The position numbers and the translations under genes were made by a program. A DNA stretch of 64,000 bases from Saprospiraceae bacterium (GTDB lineage: Bacteria > Bacteroidota > Bacteroidia > Chitinophagales > Saprospiraceae): contig JANQLV010000061.1 of the NCBI GenBank assembly GCA_028280415.1, positions 1 to 64,000 of the forward strand, read 5' to 3'. A model generated the notes under the pieces. It did no database searches. It worked only from the letters and a program-made list of their open reading frames with translations, and was not told the origin of the DNA. Positions within the stretch are counted from its first letter, which is position 1; each line of letters begins with the position of its first letter. Shown in pieces: positions 47,937-57,529 of the stretch.

Positions 47937-48479
47937 ATGAATGAAAGGAAAAACTTTCTCTATCACCTCCACTCACTGGTAAGGGAGTTTTCCTTATTAA
48001 AAAATCAAAAACCGCAGGTAATGAAAAAGACTATTAAACCGCTTAGGGTTGCTGAAATCAGTATTAGTTATTCGCTTGAATCTAATATCCTAGAAAACCC
48101 ACAAATTGATGGCTCACATAGTGCATATCAGATATTTCAGACTCATTGGAGTGATGATATTGAGTATGTAGAGGAGTTCAAGATACTGCTTCTTAATCGA
48201 GCTAATCGTGTGCTTGGTATTGTTGATATTTCTAAAGGAGGCGTAGCCGGAACTGTTGTAGATGCAAAACTCATCTTTGGAGCAGCTTTAAAAGCTAACG
48301 CCTCATCAATTATTCTTGCCCATAATCATCCTTCAACTAATTTAAAACCAAGTCAGGCGGATATTGATATTACTCGTAAGTTAAAGAAAGGTGGTGAGTT
48401 GCTTGATGTTACCGTATTGGATCATTTGATTCTGACGAAGTATAGCTATTATTCATTTGCTGACGAAGGAATGATTTAG
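47937..48479 (+). CDS. RadC-like JAB/MPN domain protein
   Basis: 180 residues. The JAMM metal site is visible as ILAHNHPSTNLKPSQADIDI at ~127-146 with LDVTVLDHLILT, the standard RadC core. A downstream ATG at 48021 (MKKTIKPLRVAEIS) could be the true start. The short form without the N-terminal helix-hairpin-helix is common on Bacteroidota integrative elements and phages. Despite the old DNA-repair label, RadC has no settled activity; it may help recombination. It is followed after 2 bases by the next gene, so the pair is likely cotranscribed. Confidence 0.85.
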   Translation: MNERKNFLYHLHSLVREFSLLKNQKPQVMKKTIKPLRVAEISISYSLESNILENPQIDGSHSAYQIFQTHWSDDIEYVEEFKILLLNRANRVLGIVDISKGGVAGTVVDAKLIFGAALKANASSIILAHNHPSTNLKPSQADIDITRKLKKGGELLDVTVLDHLILTKYSYYSFADEGMI

Positions 48480-48481
48480 TT

Positions 48482-49009
48482 ATGAGGTGGGACGATTCAT
48501 ATACTGAGGTGAAAGAGGTGCAAAAAAGCACCTCGCCTGCCGCTCCGAGGCAGAATAATGATCCGAGAGGATTCTTTATCCTACTTTTACTAGCTCTTTT
48601 TATGGCAAGTCCATTTATTGAGTATGATGAGCATGGAGTACCGCAACTGTCTAAATGGAGACAAGAGAAACTTACGAAGGAATTAGACGAGATTAAAGGC
48701 GCCGAGCAATACGTATTACTGACATTAGAGAATGGGATATATCCTTGTTATAGCTGTGTGGGAGCTACTACGATTTACTTACGTAAAGGACAGATTTGGA
48801 AGTATGGCATGACCACCAAAGGAGAGCGCGGGCGGTATAAGAACAAGCTGCCGGGACAGCGGCTGCTGTATGTAACTGAGTTTGAAGGCACGGTTGAAGA
48901 GTGCTTAATGGAGGAGCGCAAAAAGATATATTACTATGCCCTGCACCCTGAGAATCTAGCCCGAGAAGTAACACTGATTAGACCCCCTGGGAACAAGCGA
49001 GATAACTGA
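48482..49009 (+). CDS. Membrane-anchored GIY-YIG-like protein
   Basis: 175 residues. One hydrophobic helix at ~30-46 (GFFILLLLALFMASPF) precedes a GIY-YIG-like domain. NGIYPCY lies at ~83, QIWKYGMTTKGERGRY at ~104 with KYG in place of YIG, CLMEERKKIYYY at ~141 supplies the Glu, and RPPGNKRDN ends the protein with the Asn. The altered second motif makes activity uncertain. It is directly downstream of the RadC-like gene. Proteins of this type occur on Bacteroidota conjugative elements; that context is from memory, not shown here. Confidence 0.55.
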   Translation: MRWDDSYTEVKEVQKSTSPAAPRQNNDPRGFFILLLLALFMASPFIEYDEHGVPQLSKWRQEKLTKELDEIKGAEQYVLLTLENGIYPCYSCVGATTIYLRKGQIWKYGMTTKGERGRYKNKLPGQRLLYVTEFEGTVEECLMEERKKIYYYALHPENLAREVTLIRPPGNKRDN

Positions 49010-49060
49010 TGGACTGGACTGGAAGCAATATTTTACCTAACTTTAATTTAGAAACAATTA

Positions 49061-49483
49061 ATGATAATGAAACGAGCATTTAATATACAGGCGATTGTAT
49101 GGCATGAGGTGAAGCAGCTAATTGACGTTGATCCGATCCATGAAGCACTTAATACCTATCTAGATTTATCTAAATATGGGACTGGGATTGAGTACATATC
49201 TTTTACCTATATAGCTGTAAAGCCAGAGAATACGATTCATAACAACGATGCTCGATACATATCTTATAGCAAGACTTTAGAGCTTCAACTAAAACTGAGT
49301 TATCTGCATATACAAAAAGCTGAATCACCACAAATCTTGGAGATGATGGCGGCGCTATTTATGGTTTCAATTGACCTGTATGCCAAGCTTGATATTCCTG
49401 ATTTTAATACCTCTGCTTTTAAGCGTGATTGCGAGCATCTGTTTGAGTCTAAAGGTTGGCTTAAATCTCTAGCTAATCGCTAA
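49061..49483 (+). CDS. Hypothetical helical protein of the element
   Basis: 140 residues, no recognised family. It is mostly helical, begins FNIQAIVWHEVKQLIDVDP, and contains no signal peptide or membrane helix. It is third in the plus-strand group after the RadC-like and GIY-YIG-like genes, 52 bases downstream. Its 3' end overlaps by 4 bases the convergent small Cys-rich gene. Confidence 0.5.
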   Translation: MIMKRAFNIQAIVWHEVKQLIDVDPIHEALNTYLDLSKYGTGIEYISFTYIAVKPENTIHNNDARYISYSKTLELQLKLSYLHIQKAESPQILEMMAALFMVSIDLYAKLDIPDFNTSAFKRDCEHLFESKGWLKSLANR

Positions 49484-49704
49484 TCCTTATCTTTTCTCAA
49501 ATTTTGGCGAAATCGCTCGTGAGCGATTTCGATTTCCTCTTCAAGGCACTCCTTACAGTCTCGGCAATCGTTGGTGTAGTGCATGATTAATTCTAGTTGA
49601 TGCTCAGAAAATGTATCCTTTGCAACATACCTATCAAGTAATTGCGGATTAGGACAATCCGAAAATGAATAGGCTTTTGCCGAGTCGAGAATATTATTTA
49701 GCAT
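49480..49704 (-). CDS. Small Cys-rich protein, anti-sigma zinc-finger-like
   Basis: 74 residues. CPNPQLLDRYVAKDTFSEHQ then MHYTNDCRDCKECLEEEIE resembles the zinc-binding N-terminal part of ZAS anti-sigma factors (C...L..Y..G..S......H..C..C), but with one extra residue between His and Cys. There is no membrane helix, so it would be a soluble form. Its ATG overlaps by one base the stop of the GIY-YIG/DUF4357 gene. It is thus the last gene of the restriction operon. A sigma factor gene lies on the same DNA at 61840-62370, but a link is speculative. Confidence 0.45.
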   Translation of the reverse strand: MLNNILDSAKAYSFSDCPNPQLLDRYVAKDTFSEHQLELIMHYTNDCRDCKECLEEEIEIAHERFRQNLRKDKD

Positions 49705-50543
49705 TAACGATCAATTATATCCTTCAATTTTTTACCCTCACTGTTTTTCCACTCAACCCAACCATTACAATTTCTACCTGAAACTATACCTGCAGCAGTA
49801 GAAGGACTTGAGAACAGATAATCATTTGAGAAGACCAAACCATTCTTTGAATCAACTATATCCCCCTTGTCAATCATTAAGGCTCTTTTTTTAACTAACC
49901 CCGAAGCTGCACTTTTCACCATTTCTTCTGGAGAGCAGAGTGATCCTTTTTTAACCGTAAATCCTTCACTAGTATATACACCCTCTGCATTGGCACCTCG
50001 TGTTGTGCAGTAAAATATTTCAGTATCTTCTTCTTGCTCAATGGGTTTCTTTAGAAATGTGTATCCTAATGCTGACAGTAGTGTCTTAGTATTATCAGCA
50101 AAGGCTTCTGCAAAATAATGGTCGCTTTCGGTGAGTTTAGCTGGAGTTGAGTTTTTACCAGACTTTATTTTTATCCTTCCTGCATTTTTAGCAATATCGG
50201 TAAAACGAGATTCTAAGTATTTTACATGCGCTTTATTTAGACTATTATCCTGAGAGAAAAAACAGATAGCAGTGTGCCAGAATTTTTTATTGTGGTCATG
50301 GTATTTAATACGTTTGGCAAATTCTTCTGACTCACCAATGTACAGGACGGGTTCTTCATTTTCTTCCCCAATCAAAAAATATACTGCTTGGGTATCAAGC
50401 TCATCCGAGGAAGTTGCATACTTCAGGTTCGCTCTTGGAATAATATACCCTTTTCCATTCCAGTTAAGCATCTCTAAAACCCGTACCCCTGTTGGTATCC
50501 CTTCAGCTAAAAATATCTTTATTGTTTCTGGCTTTTTTCTCAT
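49704..50543 (-). CDS. GIY-YIG nuclease family protein with DUF4357 domain
   Basis: 279 residues. The N-terminal domain carries VYFLIGEENEEPVLYIGESE at ~54-73 with FAKRIKYHD and KYLESRF, a GIY-YIG core. The C-terminal ~70 residues (GLVFSNDYLFSSPSTAAGIV and GRNCNGWVEWKN) match DUF4357. Proteins with this pairing are regularly encoded beside type I and other restriction genes. Here it begins 12 bases after hsdS and belongs to the same transcript. Its role is unproven; a second nuclease acting on invading DNA is one possibility. Confidence 0.8.
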   Translation of the reverse strand: MRKKPETIKIFLAEGIPTGVRVLEMLNWNGKGYIIPRANLKYATSSDELDTQAVYFLIGEENEEPVLYIGESEEFAKRIKYHDHNKKFWHTAICFFSQDNSLNKAHVKYLESRFTDIAKNAGRIKIKSGKNSTPAKLTESDHYFAEAFADNTKTLLSALGYTFLKKPIEQEEDTEIFYCTTRGANAEGVYTSEGFTVKKGSLCSPEEMVKSAASGLVKKRALMIDKGDIVDSKNGLVFSNDYLFSSPSTAAGIVSGRNCNGWVEWKNSEGKKLKDIIDR

Positions 50544-50555
50544 GAAGTAAAGTGC

Positions 50556-51833
50556 TTATTCTCGTCCTAATTCATGGTCACTATTTTTTACCTTCACTTG
50601 CCCCGTAATCAATAAAGGTAACAACCAGTCTCTAGTCTCCTTCAACTCCCTATTCTCACACTCTAGTTTAAATTGTTGATCAATCAGGGAAGAAATTCTT
50701 TTTTGAAACTTTTCAAGAATTTCAAAGGGTGGTAATACTATATCAATTGCCTTAAGCACTGAGCCTGATACCTCCTTAAAAGTGGAACCAGAAGCCCTTG
50801 CTGAAATAACATTTATTAAATAGCTTAGAGTATAATAAACAAACTCTTTTGAGTATGGCTCTTTGGGAATAAAAGATTTAAAGCCCTGGTTTGTTGTGAC
50901 CTCATTTGCTGCAATGGCTAGGTATCCAATTGGTGCTCGTGAACTGAAAAGAACAGTACCAGATGGAAAAATTCTTAATGACGCTTTTTTTATTCCATTA
51001 TCTGTAACATTGAATTCTCCTCTAGAAATATATTTATTTTGTTTATTTAGCGAAAGGTCTTTAGGTGTTATCCATGGCATTCCCCCCTCTATACAAAAGT
51101 TTTCTTCTTCATTTTTAGATGGTGTGCTACCCCCTAGGATTGCACCTATGTCATCTAAGGTTCCTCTTTTCCAACCACTTGGGATCTCTCTTTTTAACAC
51201 GGAATCATAAATCAGTGTACCCCCTTTTGCTTTATATGGATGTTTCTCTTTATTAGGAAAGTCAAATTGAATAAACCAATAACCATACAACAACTTGATC
51301 GTACTTTCTATCTCCTGGTTTATTTTTTTGTTTAATTCTATTTTAGAATCTATCAGTTTTAAAGTCTTGCTTATCCTTTTTTGCTCATCCACTTTTGGAA
51401 AAGGTAACTCATAATATTTGAGAGTGTTTTCATTCACCCTCTTCCTGCCTGAGGTGCCTTCCATACAACTAATTGCCTTCTTTCTAAAAGTCGGACTTAT
51501 GGCCAAGTAGTATATATAGTCCGAAATCACCTCATCTGTCTCTCTTAGCACTATAAATTCGGAAGAACCGAATGCAACCTCATTCTTATCGAGAATATCA
51601 ACCTGAGCTGTTTTTCCGTTTTCCAAACATGGTGTTATTTTTGAAAGTAAAATATCCCCATTTCTAAATTTTGGTCCAGATTTATACTCTGCAACCTCAT
51701 ACCAATCTATTTTTCTTTGAAACTCCGTCAGAGCAGCCATGGGAACTTTTTTAGCGAGAGTATGCTTTTTTATACTCTCAGAAGGATTAAACTTTATTAC
51801 CTTCCCTATTAGTTTTTTTTCCCAATTATTCAT
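50556..51833 (-). CDS. hsdS: Type I restriction-modification specificity subunit
   Basis: 425 residues with two target-recognition domains (~1-175 and ~215-400), each followed by a conserved helix (SKTLKLIDSKIELNKKINQE and KRISSLIDQQFKLECENREL). The second domain begins IPSGWKRGTLDDIGAILGGS, and TNQGFKSFIP is typical. The subunit sets the DNA sequence recognised by the HsdR2-M2-S complex. It overlaps hsdM by 8 bases. No broken or inverted hsdS copies are seen nearby, so shuffling is not indicated. Confidence 0.92.
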   Translation of the reverse strand: MNNWEKKLIGKVIKFNPSESIKKHTLAKKVPMAALTEFQRKIDWYEVAEYKSGPKFRNGDILLSKITPCLENGKTAQVDILDKNEVAFGSSEFIVLRETDEVISDYIYYLAISPTFRKKAISCMEGTSGRKRVNENTLKYYELPFPKVDEQKRISKTLKLIDSKIELNKKINQEIESTIKLLYGYWFIQFDFPNKEKHPYKAKGGTLIYDSVLKREIPSGWKRGTLDDIGAILGGSTPSKNEEENFCIEGGMPWITPKDLSLNKQNKYISRGEFNVTDNGIKKASLRIFPSGTVLFSSRAPIGYLAIAANEVTTNQGFKSFIPKEPYSKEFVYYTLSYLINVISARASGSTFKEVSGSVLKAIDIVLPPFEILEKFQKRISSLIDQQFKLECENRELKETRDWLLPLLITGQVKVKNSDHELGRE

Positions 51834-53448
51834 AGTATAGGTTATTTAATGCTTCCGTTATTTTTGAGCCTAACTCTTTCTCAGTATTAAAATAGCTACT
51901 CAGGTTGGATCTTGCAGAATTTAGCTTAGCCAAGAAATCATTATGGGAAATATCCACGTAGTCTATCTTAATATCAAAGTATTGCCCTGCACTAAAACTA
52001 TAGTTTTTGTCTTTTATTTTCTCAGTGGAAACAACAGCAGAAAACTCTTCTAGGGTTAATTTTTCTTTAAAAGTTGAGATTATTTCCTTTTCTTCTTTTT
52101 CAGAAAGTATTGTTTTTTGACTTCTACCTTCTTTTATTTTTTTCCCTAAACCTGAAGCATCAATCAACGCAACATCTCCACTATGTTTTTTATCCAAAAA
52201 AACAATAGAAACATTTGTTCCTGTTGTGGCAAAAATATTAGACGGCATACTGATGACACCAGAAAGAATGTTTTCTTTGATTATGAATTGGCGAATTTTT
52301 TTATCGATACCAGAAGCTGTCAAAAAACCCGTGGGCACAACTACGGCAGCCTTTCCTTTATCACTCAAGCTAAATACAATATGCTGTAAAAATAAATTGT
52401 ATATAGCCATACTGTCTTTCTTTTTTGGCGGTATTTTTGGAACCCCAGCAAAAAAACGCTCCTTATTCTCTTTACCTATTAGATCATCTCTGTATTCAGA
52501 AAAATCAAGCTTAAAGGGAGGATTAGAAACTATAAAGTCAAAATTTTTCAGACTGTTGTCTTTCTCCTTGTGGAATGGGGATAAGATGGTATTACCTCGC
52601 ACAATATTAGAAAGCGAATGGACTAGATTGTTTAAAATTAGATTTAGCCTTAATAATTTTGAAGACTTCTTAGAAACATCCTGAGAATAGATTGTACATT
52701 TATCTTCTCCGATAGAATGAGCAAGACTCATTAACAAAGTCCCTGAGCCCGCACTTGGATCGTAACAAGTCACATCTCGAACTCCTTCGGAAACTAGAAT
52801 AGAAGCCATTATTTTTGCTACAGAATGAGGAGTATAGTACTCAGCATACGTTCCGCCACTGTCATTATTATAGTCTTTTATCAAATACTCGAAGATTGCA
52901 GCGTAAAAGTCATATTTTTCTGTAAAAATATGCTCAAAACTAAATTCCGTTATCTTATTAACTATCGCTTTACAAAAGCGGTTTCGGTCTGATACTTCAA
53001 CTATTTCACTTATCCTTTCGAACAAAGGTTCTTTTGATCCACCAGTAGTTTTTACTGCAAAAACTTGATTATTTAGTACCGCTATATCCATCAAAGTATC
53101 GTCAAAAGTTTCAGCAAAGTCGTCTGTGTTCTGAATTTCAAACAAGTGCTCTATGAAATGATGTGGTTTAAGTATTGCAGTATCAGCACCTAATTGGAGG
53201 GTAAGCATTTCGTACTCATCATCTGATAATTTTTTTATTTCATCTTGCCACTTCTCGACACCCCTAAGGGCTGGTTTTATACGCTTAACCTCGTAAGCAA
53301 ACTTATCATTGAGAAATTTATACAAGAAAACCTGTGTAATTATCTTATACTCATCCCCGTCGTTACCTAAGCCATAGTTTGAACAAATACCTTTTAAACT
53401 ATCAATAAGCTCCTGAACCTTGTTTTTAAATTCTACTGTTGCTGTCAT
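51826..53448 (-). CDS. hsdM: Type I restriction-modification DNA methyltransferase subunit
   Basis: 540 residues. An N-terminal HsdM helical domain (~1-130), then the N6-adenine methyltransferase fold with the AdoMet motif YDPSAGSGTLL at ~230 and the catalytic NPPF at ~307 (SNPPFKLDF). GGTYAEYYTPHSVAKIM is the usual entry segment. Methylates adenine in the HsdS-defined site and forms the core of the restriction complex. Its ATG overlaps the hsdR stop (4 bases). Confidence 0.95.
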   Translation of the reverse strand: MTATVEFKNKVQELIDSLKGICSNYGLGNDGDEYKIITQVFLYKFLNDKFAYEVKRIKPALRGVEKWQDEIKKLSDDEYEMLTLQLGADTAILKPHHFIEHLFEIQNTDDFAETFDDTLMDIAVLNNQVFAVKTTGGSKEPLFERISEIVEVSDRNRFCKAIVNKITEFSFEHIFTEKYDFYAAIFEYLIKDYNNDSGGTYAEYYTPHSVAKIMASILVSEGVRDVTCYDPSAGSGTLLMSLAHSIGEDKCTIYSQDVSKKSSKLLRLNLILNNLVHSLSNIVRGNTILSPFHKEKDNSLKNFDFIVSNPPFKLDFSEYRDDLIGKENKERFFAGVPKIPPKKKDSMAIYNLFLQHIVFSLSDKGKAAVVVPTGFLTASGIDKKIRQFIIKENILSGVISMPSNIFATTGTNVSIVFLDKKHSGDVALIDASGLGKKIKEGRSQKTILSEKEEKEIISTFKEKLTLEEFSAVVSTEKIKDKNYSFSAGQYFDIKIDYVDISHNDFLAKLNSARSNLSSYFNTEKELGSKITEALNNLYYE

Positions 53449-56400
53449 ACATTCTTTTCGTGAAATTCTTTAATATATTCTTTTACTACTAGGCCATTTA
53501 TATATTTAGATGTTTCTGCGTTTAGTTTAATGTCTTTTCCTTTCCCTAGATACTTAATAATTAGACTAATCATTAACTTATCAAAATAGCTTTCATTTTC
53601 TAATAGACGGCTATTTTGGATCACCTGGCTATCTGCATTTTTCTTAATCTCTTGTAATACCTCGAAAAGCTTACTTTCTCTTTTCGTAAGCCCTTTCTCT
53701 TTCAATCTTTTATGTATACGACAGTATTTAGGATCATTGTCATACTTACGCTGCAATAGTCGATTTTGCCAATTAAGCTCCAGTATTTTTTTATGAATTT
53801 CTTTTAACGCTCCGATATTTATTTTCATTTCTTCCTGAGAAACCTCGTTTAGTTTTTTCTTTTTGAAAAGACGTTCAAGTTCATCATACAGATTAATAAA
53901 TTCTGGATCTTTTTTGTCAATATTTGAAACAAAAGCCTCCCTTGTTTTTCTTAATGTTTGCTTTAATTGATCTGCTAAAATTAACTCTTCTTCGCTAACT
54001 TTAGAGAATAGAAAAACAACATCCTCAAGAGCAATATTAAGCAAATTCGTAGTATTTACATGGTTATCTACTTCTTCTTTTTGATTTAAAAGCTGTAGAT
54101 GATTATTTGCTTCTCGATATAGGATATTCAGTTTCTTGAAGTCAATTTTCTCCAATAGTTCATAATGACCAAATAAACGAATCAAATTGTATAAACTTTT
54201 CGCATTATCCAACACCTTTACTATTTGGTGCATTTTTTGACGATCTGAAATCTGAGAAATCTGCTGCGAGAAAATCTCAGCGTTTTGAGTGTCAAAATGA
54301 AATAACGACTCTTTAATTTCCGTGATCTCATCTTCTATCTCCTCTGGTGTTTTAAAAAGGTCAGAGTAATGCTGCATTTCATCCCCAAGCTCTGATTGTA
54401 ATTCGTCAAAATAATCTTTATTTGTTCGCTTGAATTCTTTGCGGATATCTGCAAAGTCCACTAAATAACCATATCTGTAATCCTTATACGTTCTATTTAC
54501 CCGAGTGAGTGCTTGTAGAAGATTATGTTTCTTAATTACCCTTCCGATATATAGCTTTTTTAGACGCTTTGCATCGAATCCAGTAAGAAGCATATTGTAT
54601 ACAAACAGAAAATCGATTTTTCCAGCCTTGTAATCTTCAACAATGTTCTCTCGATCTTCTTTTGTTCCTACGTCATGCAATATTAGAGCAGCCGTTTTTA
54701 CTTTGTATCCTTGCCTCAGACTTTTTCTATATGAGCCGCCATCTTCATCTCCCACCTCATCCGACTTTTCATATTTTTGGTTGAAAATCTTAAATAATTC
54801 TTTAGCCTGATCCGAGCTATCACAAACAACCATCCCCCCTACGGTCGAGTCGTCATTCTGTAGTCTAAAATTTTGGAAATCCTTGACGATATAGTCAAGC
54901 ATTGGCTCGACAAACGTGGGATGAGCATATATTTCTTGTCTACTAATATCCCCTTTGAGCACTTCAATTTCCTTCAAAGCTTGCTCCAAAACTATCTGGT
55001 AGTTCGTTTCGATTCCTTCTCGAATCAACCTCAATGTATATCCATCAGCAATGGATGAGTTGTAATAATATTTATGAATATAATCCCCAAAAAGCATCTT
55101 TGAGTTGTATTGAGTGCCAAGTAACGGGGTTCCTGTTAAACCAATTTTTATTGCTTTCTTGTCTGATTGTTCTAAGTTGGCCAAGAAACTACCTTTTGGA
55201 TTATATGATCTATGAACTTCATCTAAGAAGTATATCCTCTGAATGTTTACTTGATAATCGACATCTTGTAGAACAGTAGCGTCATCAGAAAACTTCTGTA
55301 TATTAACCACAGTAATTTCAAGATTTCCACGCTCATTCGAAATCGCACTATTTGTTTTAATATCCTTAATAAACTCTTGGCGGGAGTTCACTATATTTAC
55401 AGTAAGTCCTCGACTTACAAACTCCCTCTTTGCCTGTTTTAACAAATCAAGCCTATCCACTATAAAGTAAAATTTTGGAACTATATTTTTTTCTTGATAA
55501 TAGCTAGTTAAATGCTTAACGTTAAAATACGTTAATGCTGTTTTACCGCTTCCCTGCGTATGCCAAACAATTCCCTTTCTTATTCCCTCTTTTAATTTTT
55601 TTTCAATAGCTTTTGTAGCAAACAATTGCGGGTACCGCATTATGTGTTTTTGTAGTCCGTTTGTCTCGGAGACATATACAAATGCATATTGCAGAAGAAA
55701 AGAGAACCTCTCCTTAGAGAACAAAGAAGTGGACAATCGATTGGTTGGAGTATTTGGATCTTTGTTGGTTAAAAACTCTGGCGAATGCTTAATAACAACA
55801 AGACCATTGTCTTTAAGTATGTGGTTTTCTAAATCTTCGTCTTCTGCTTTTAGTAGGTTTTTTAAATCAAAACTTTTTTCTTCTCTAAAATAGTTGAAAA
55901 TTGGTTTTGAGTAAGAAGAGGCGGCATAAAAGGCACCCTGAATCGGTGCATGATCATTTATGTCGTATTCCATGTTATTTGAGAAGACCATCAGTTGGGT
56001 TATGTTAACAAATCGTCTAAATTTCTTATTTTGAAACCGACGATTTATTCTTTTTCTTTCAGCCAATATACCTTCCTTATTGTTTGGCTTCTTCACTTCT
56101 ATAAAAGCCAGAGGAAGTCCATTGATCAAAAGAATTATATCTGGCCTGAATTCTTCATCCCCATTTCTGTATGTTAGTTCTGTAACAACATTAAATGTAT
56201 TGTTTTCAAAGTTCTCAAAGTCAATTACTTTATAACCAGACTTTTGAGTGATTCTTTCATAAAAAGCTTTTCCCAAATCTTCGTTATCTAAAAGTAAAGA
56301 CAAATCTCTTAATAGACGACCAGAGTCCTCTTCATCGATATCAGGATTTATCTTCTTTACACTATCAAGAAAAATATCTGTAAATATATTTGTATTCTCG

Positions 56401-56498
56401 TCCCACTTGGTATTTTTCAACGACAAGTAATCATAACCTAATCTGACTAGGTGAAGTATCGCAGGAATTTTTACTCTTGAGTCTTCGTTGAATTTCAT
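53445..56498 (-). CDS. hsdR: Type I restriction endonuclease subunit R
   Basis: 1017 residues. The N-terminal PD-(D/E)xK nuclease is visible as FRPDIILLINGLPLAFIEVK at ~115-135. The translocase motor has Walker A (TQGSGKTALTYF, ~312) and the DEVHRSY box at ~425, later VYNMLLTGFDAKRLKKLYIG and LLQALTRVNRTY. The C-terminal helical domain (~720-1017) contacts the methylase core. It is the first gene of the five-gene minus-strand operon that restricts unmethylated DNA. Length and motifs are intact. Confidence 0.95.
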   Translation of the reverse strand: MKFNEDSRVKIPAILHLVRLGYDYLSLKNTKWDENTNIFTDIFLDSVKKINPDIDEEDSGRLLRDLSLLLDNEDLGKAFYERITQKSGYKVIDFENFENNTFNVVTELTYRNGDEEFRPDIILLINGLPLAFIEVKKPNNKEGILAERKRINRRFQNKKFRRFVNITQLMVFSNNMEYDINDHAPIQGAFYAASSYSKPIFNYFREEKSFDLKNLLKAEDEDLENHILKDNGLVVIKHSPEFLTNKDPNTPTNRLSTSLFSKERFSFLLQYAFVYVSETNGLQKHIMRYPQLFATKAIEKKLKEGIRKGIVWHTQGSGKTALTYFNVKHLTSYYQEKNIVPKFYFIVDRLDLLKQAKREFVSRGLTVNIVNSRQEFIKDIKTNSAISNERGNLEITVVNIQKFSDDATVLQDVDYQVNIQRIYFLDEVHRSYNPKGSFLANLEQSDKKAIKIGLTGTPLLGTQYNSKMLFGDYIHKYYYNSSIADGYTLRLIREGIETNYQIVLEQALKEIEVLKGDISRQEIYAHPTFVEPMLDYIVKDFQNFRLQNDDSTVGGMVVCDSSDQAKELFKIFNQKYEKSDEVGDEDGGSYRKSLRQGYKVKTAALILHDVGTKEDRENIVEDYKAGKIDFLFVYNMLLTGFDAKRLKKLYIGRVIKKHNLLQALTRVNRTYKDYRYGYLVDFADIRKEFKRTNKDYFDELQSELGDEMQHYSDLFKTPEEIEDEITEIKESLFHFDTQNAEIFSQQISQISDRQKMHQIVKVLDNAKSLYNLIRLFGHYELLEKIDFKKLNILYREANNHLQLLNQKEEVDNHVNTTNLLNIALEDVVFLFSKVSEEELILADQLKQTLRKTREAFVSNIDKKDPEFINLYDELERLFKKKKLNEVSQEEMKINIGALKEIHKKILELNWQNRLLQRKYDNDPKYCRIHKRLKEKGLTKRESKLFEVLQEIKKNADSQVIQNSRLLENESYFDKLMISLIIKYLGKGKDIKLNAETSKYINGLVVKEYIKEFHEKNV

Positions 56499-56656
56499 GA
56501 CTTTTTATTTGCTGAGAGGAACTATTAACGTTTTTCACAAAACACAATAATACATCTTTTACCACACAAAGCTTTTATATTGCTTATTTTTATAATACTA
56601 GAATAACTACTCTTTTGCACCAAAACCCCACTTCACTAAGCGAGGCTTGGTCTGAG

Positions 56657-56953
56657 TTAGTACTCATAGGCAAAAAGTAGCGTGCAGTAATGGTGCTCTT
56701 TGGGATGATCACCAGATTCAAGCATTTCTTGATTTAGTTGATCAATAAAGAAGAGTTTTCTCTCTTTTTCATCTGTATAGACTTGAAGGTAATCTAGTCC
56801 ATTGTTTTCTTCTACAAGCCTTTGAATTTCGTGGTAGATTGACATGATTTCTTGCTGAGTAAGCTCAAGCAAGACATGCTTTGTCACCACAAATTTACCT
56901 GAGAAGAAATATTCACCATCACGCTCTTGAGGATGTCGTGTCCAAGTTGCCAT
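56657..56953 (-). CDS. Hypothetical small protein, weakly DUF960-like
   Basis: 98 residues. A central LTQQEIMSIYHEIQRLVEEN followed by GLDYLQVYTDEKERKLFFI and a final TLLFAYEY recall DUF960, a small family of conjugative elements (helix, then DYLQVF). The match is from pattern only and could be chance. It is 19 bases downstream of the replication-type gene. Confidence 0.45.
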   Translation of the reverse strand: MATWTRHPQERDGEYFFSGKFVVTKHVLLELTQQEIMSIYHEIQRLVEENNGLDYLQVYTDEKERKLFFIDQLNQEMLESGDHPKEHHYCTLLFAYEY

Positions 56954-56972
56954 GTTGTGTAAAGTTTTGAAG

Positions 56973-57467
56973 TTACGAAATGTCTTTTGTGGAGAGTTGT
57001 GATGGTCTTCCCCAGCGAGCTTTAAGCTCGGCCTTAATTTTTTCTATTTTTTGTAGATTTTCTTTTGTATTAGTTTCTTTTGTAGGGCGTAAATTTTGCG
57101 TACTCACAGGTTGTTTTTTGCGCACTCTTTGTGAAGTTTTTACCGACAGATTAGTATTGAGTGCGTAATAATTGCGGACGGAATATTGTCTTTGAGTAGG
57201 AACTGAAAGGACATTATTTTTATAATCAGTTACTCTAATTAAGCCTCGCTTTTGAAGCGAAGTGATAGCGTTTCCTATTGATCGTTTTGAGAGTCCGGTT
57301 TTGCTTTTAAATTGTGATCCTGAAATCCAATCTCTTGTATTTCGTTTATTCTTCCAGCCTAAGGTTTGTCTGATGATAACAAGAAGGACTTTTAACTCTG
57401 AGGCTTTCAAATTCTTTAGATGTCTATCAAATAACCCGTTAGGAACAGGGGTGGAGTGAGAGATCAT
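56973..57467 (-). CDS. Phage replication protein O-like winged-helix protein
   Basis: 164 residues from ATG 57467; an in-frame TTG 10 codons earlier is less likely. The first ~95 residues (PNGLFDRHLKNLKASELKVL, LGWKNKRNTRDWISGSQF, GLSKRSIGNAITSLQKRGLI) match the N-terminal winged helix of phage replication protein O. That domain binds origin DNA. The basic tail (KAELKARWGRPS) is short and no DnaC/helicase-loader domain is present. Suggests the element may replicate or at least has a replication remnant. Confidence 0.7.
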   Translation of the reverse strand: MISHSTPVPNGLFDRHLKNLKASELKVLLVIIRQTLGWKNKRNTRDWISGSQFKSKTGLSKRSIGNAITSLQKRGLIRVTDYKNNVLSVPTQRQYSVRNYYALNTNLSVKTSQRVRKKQPVSTQNLRPTKETNTKENLQKIEKIKAELKARWGRPSQLSTKDIS

Positions 57468-57529
57468 AAGACACCCAACTAGCTCTTGTGCATGCAAACA
57501 AGAGAAGCTGATTATGGTTATTTGAATTC

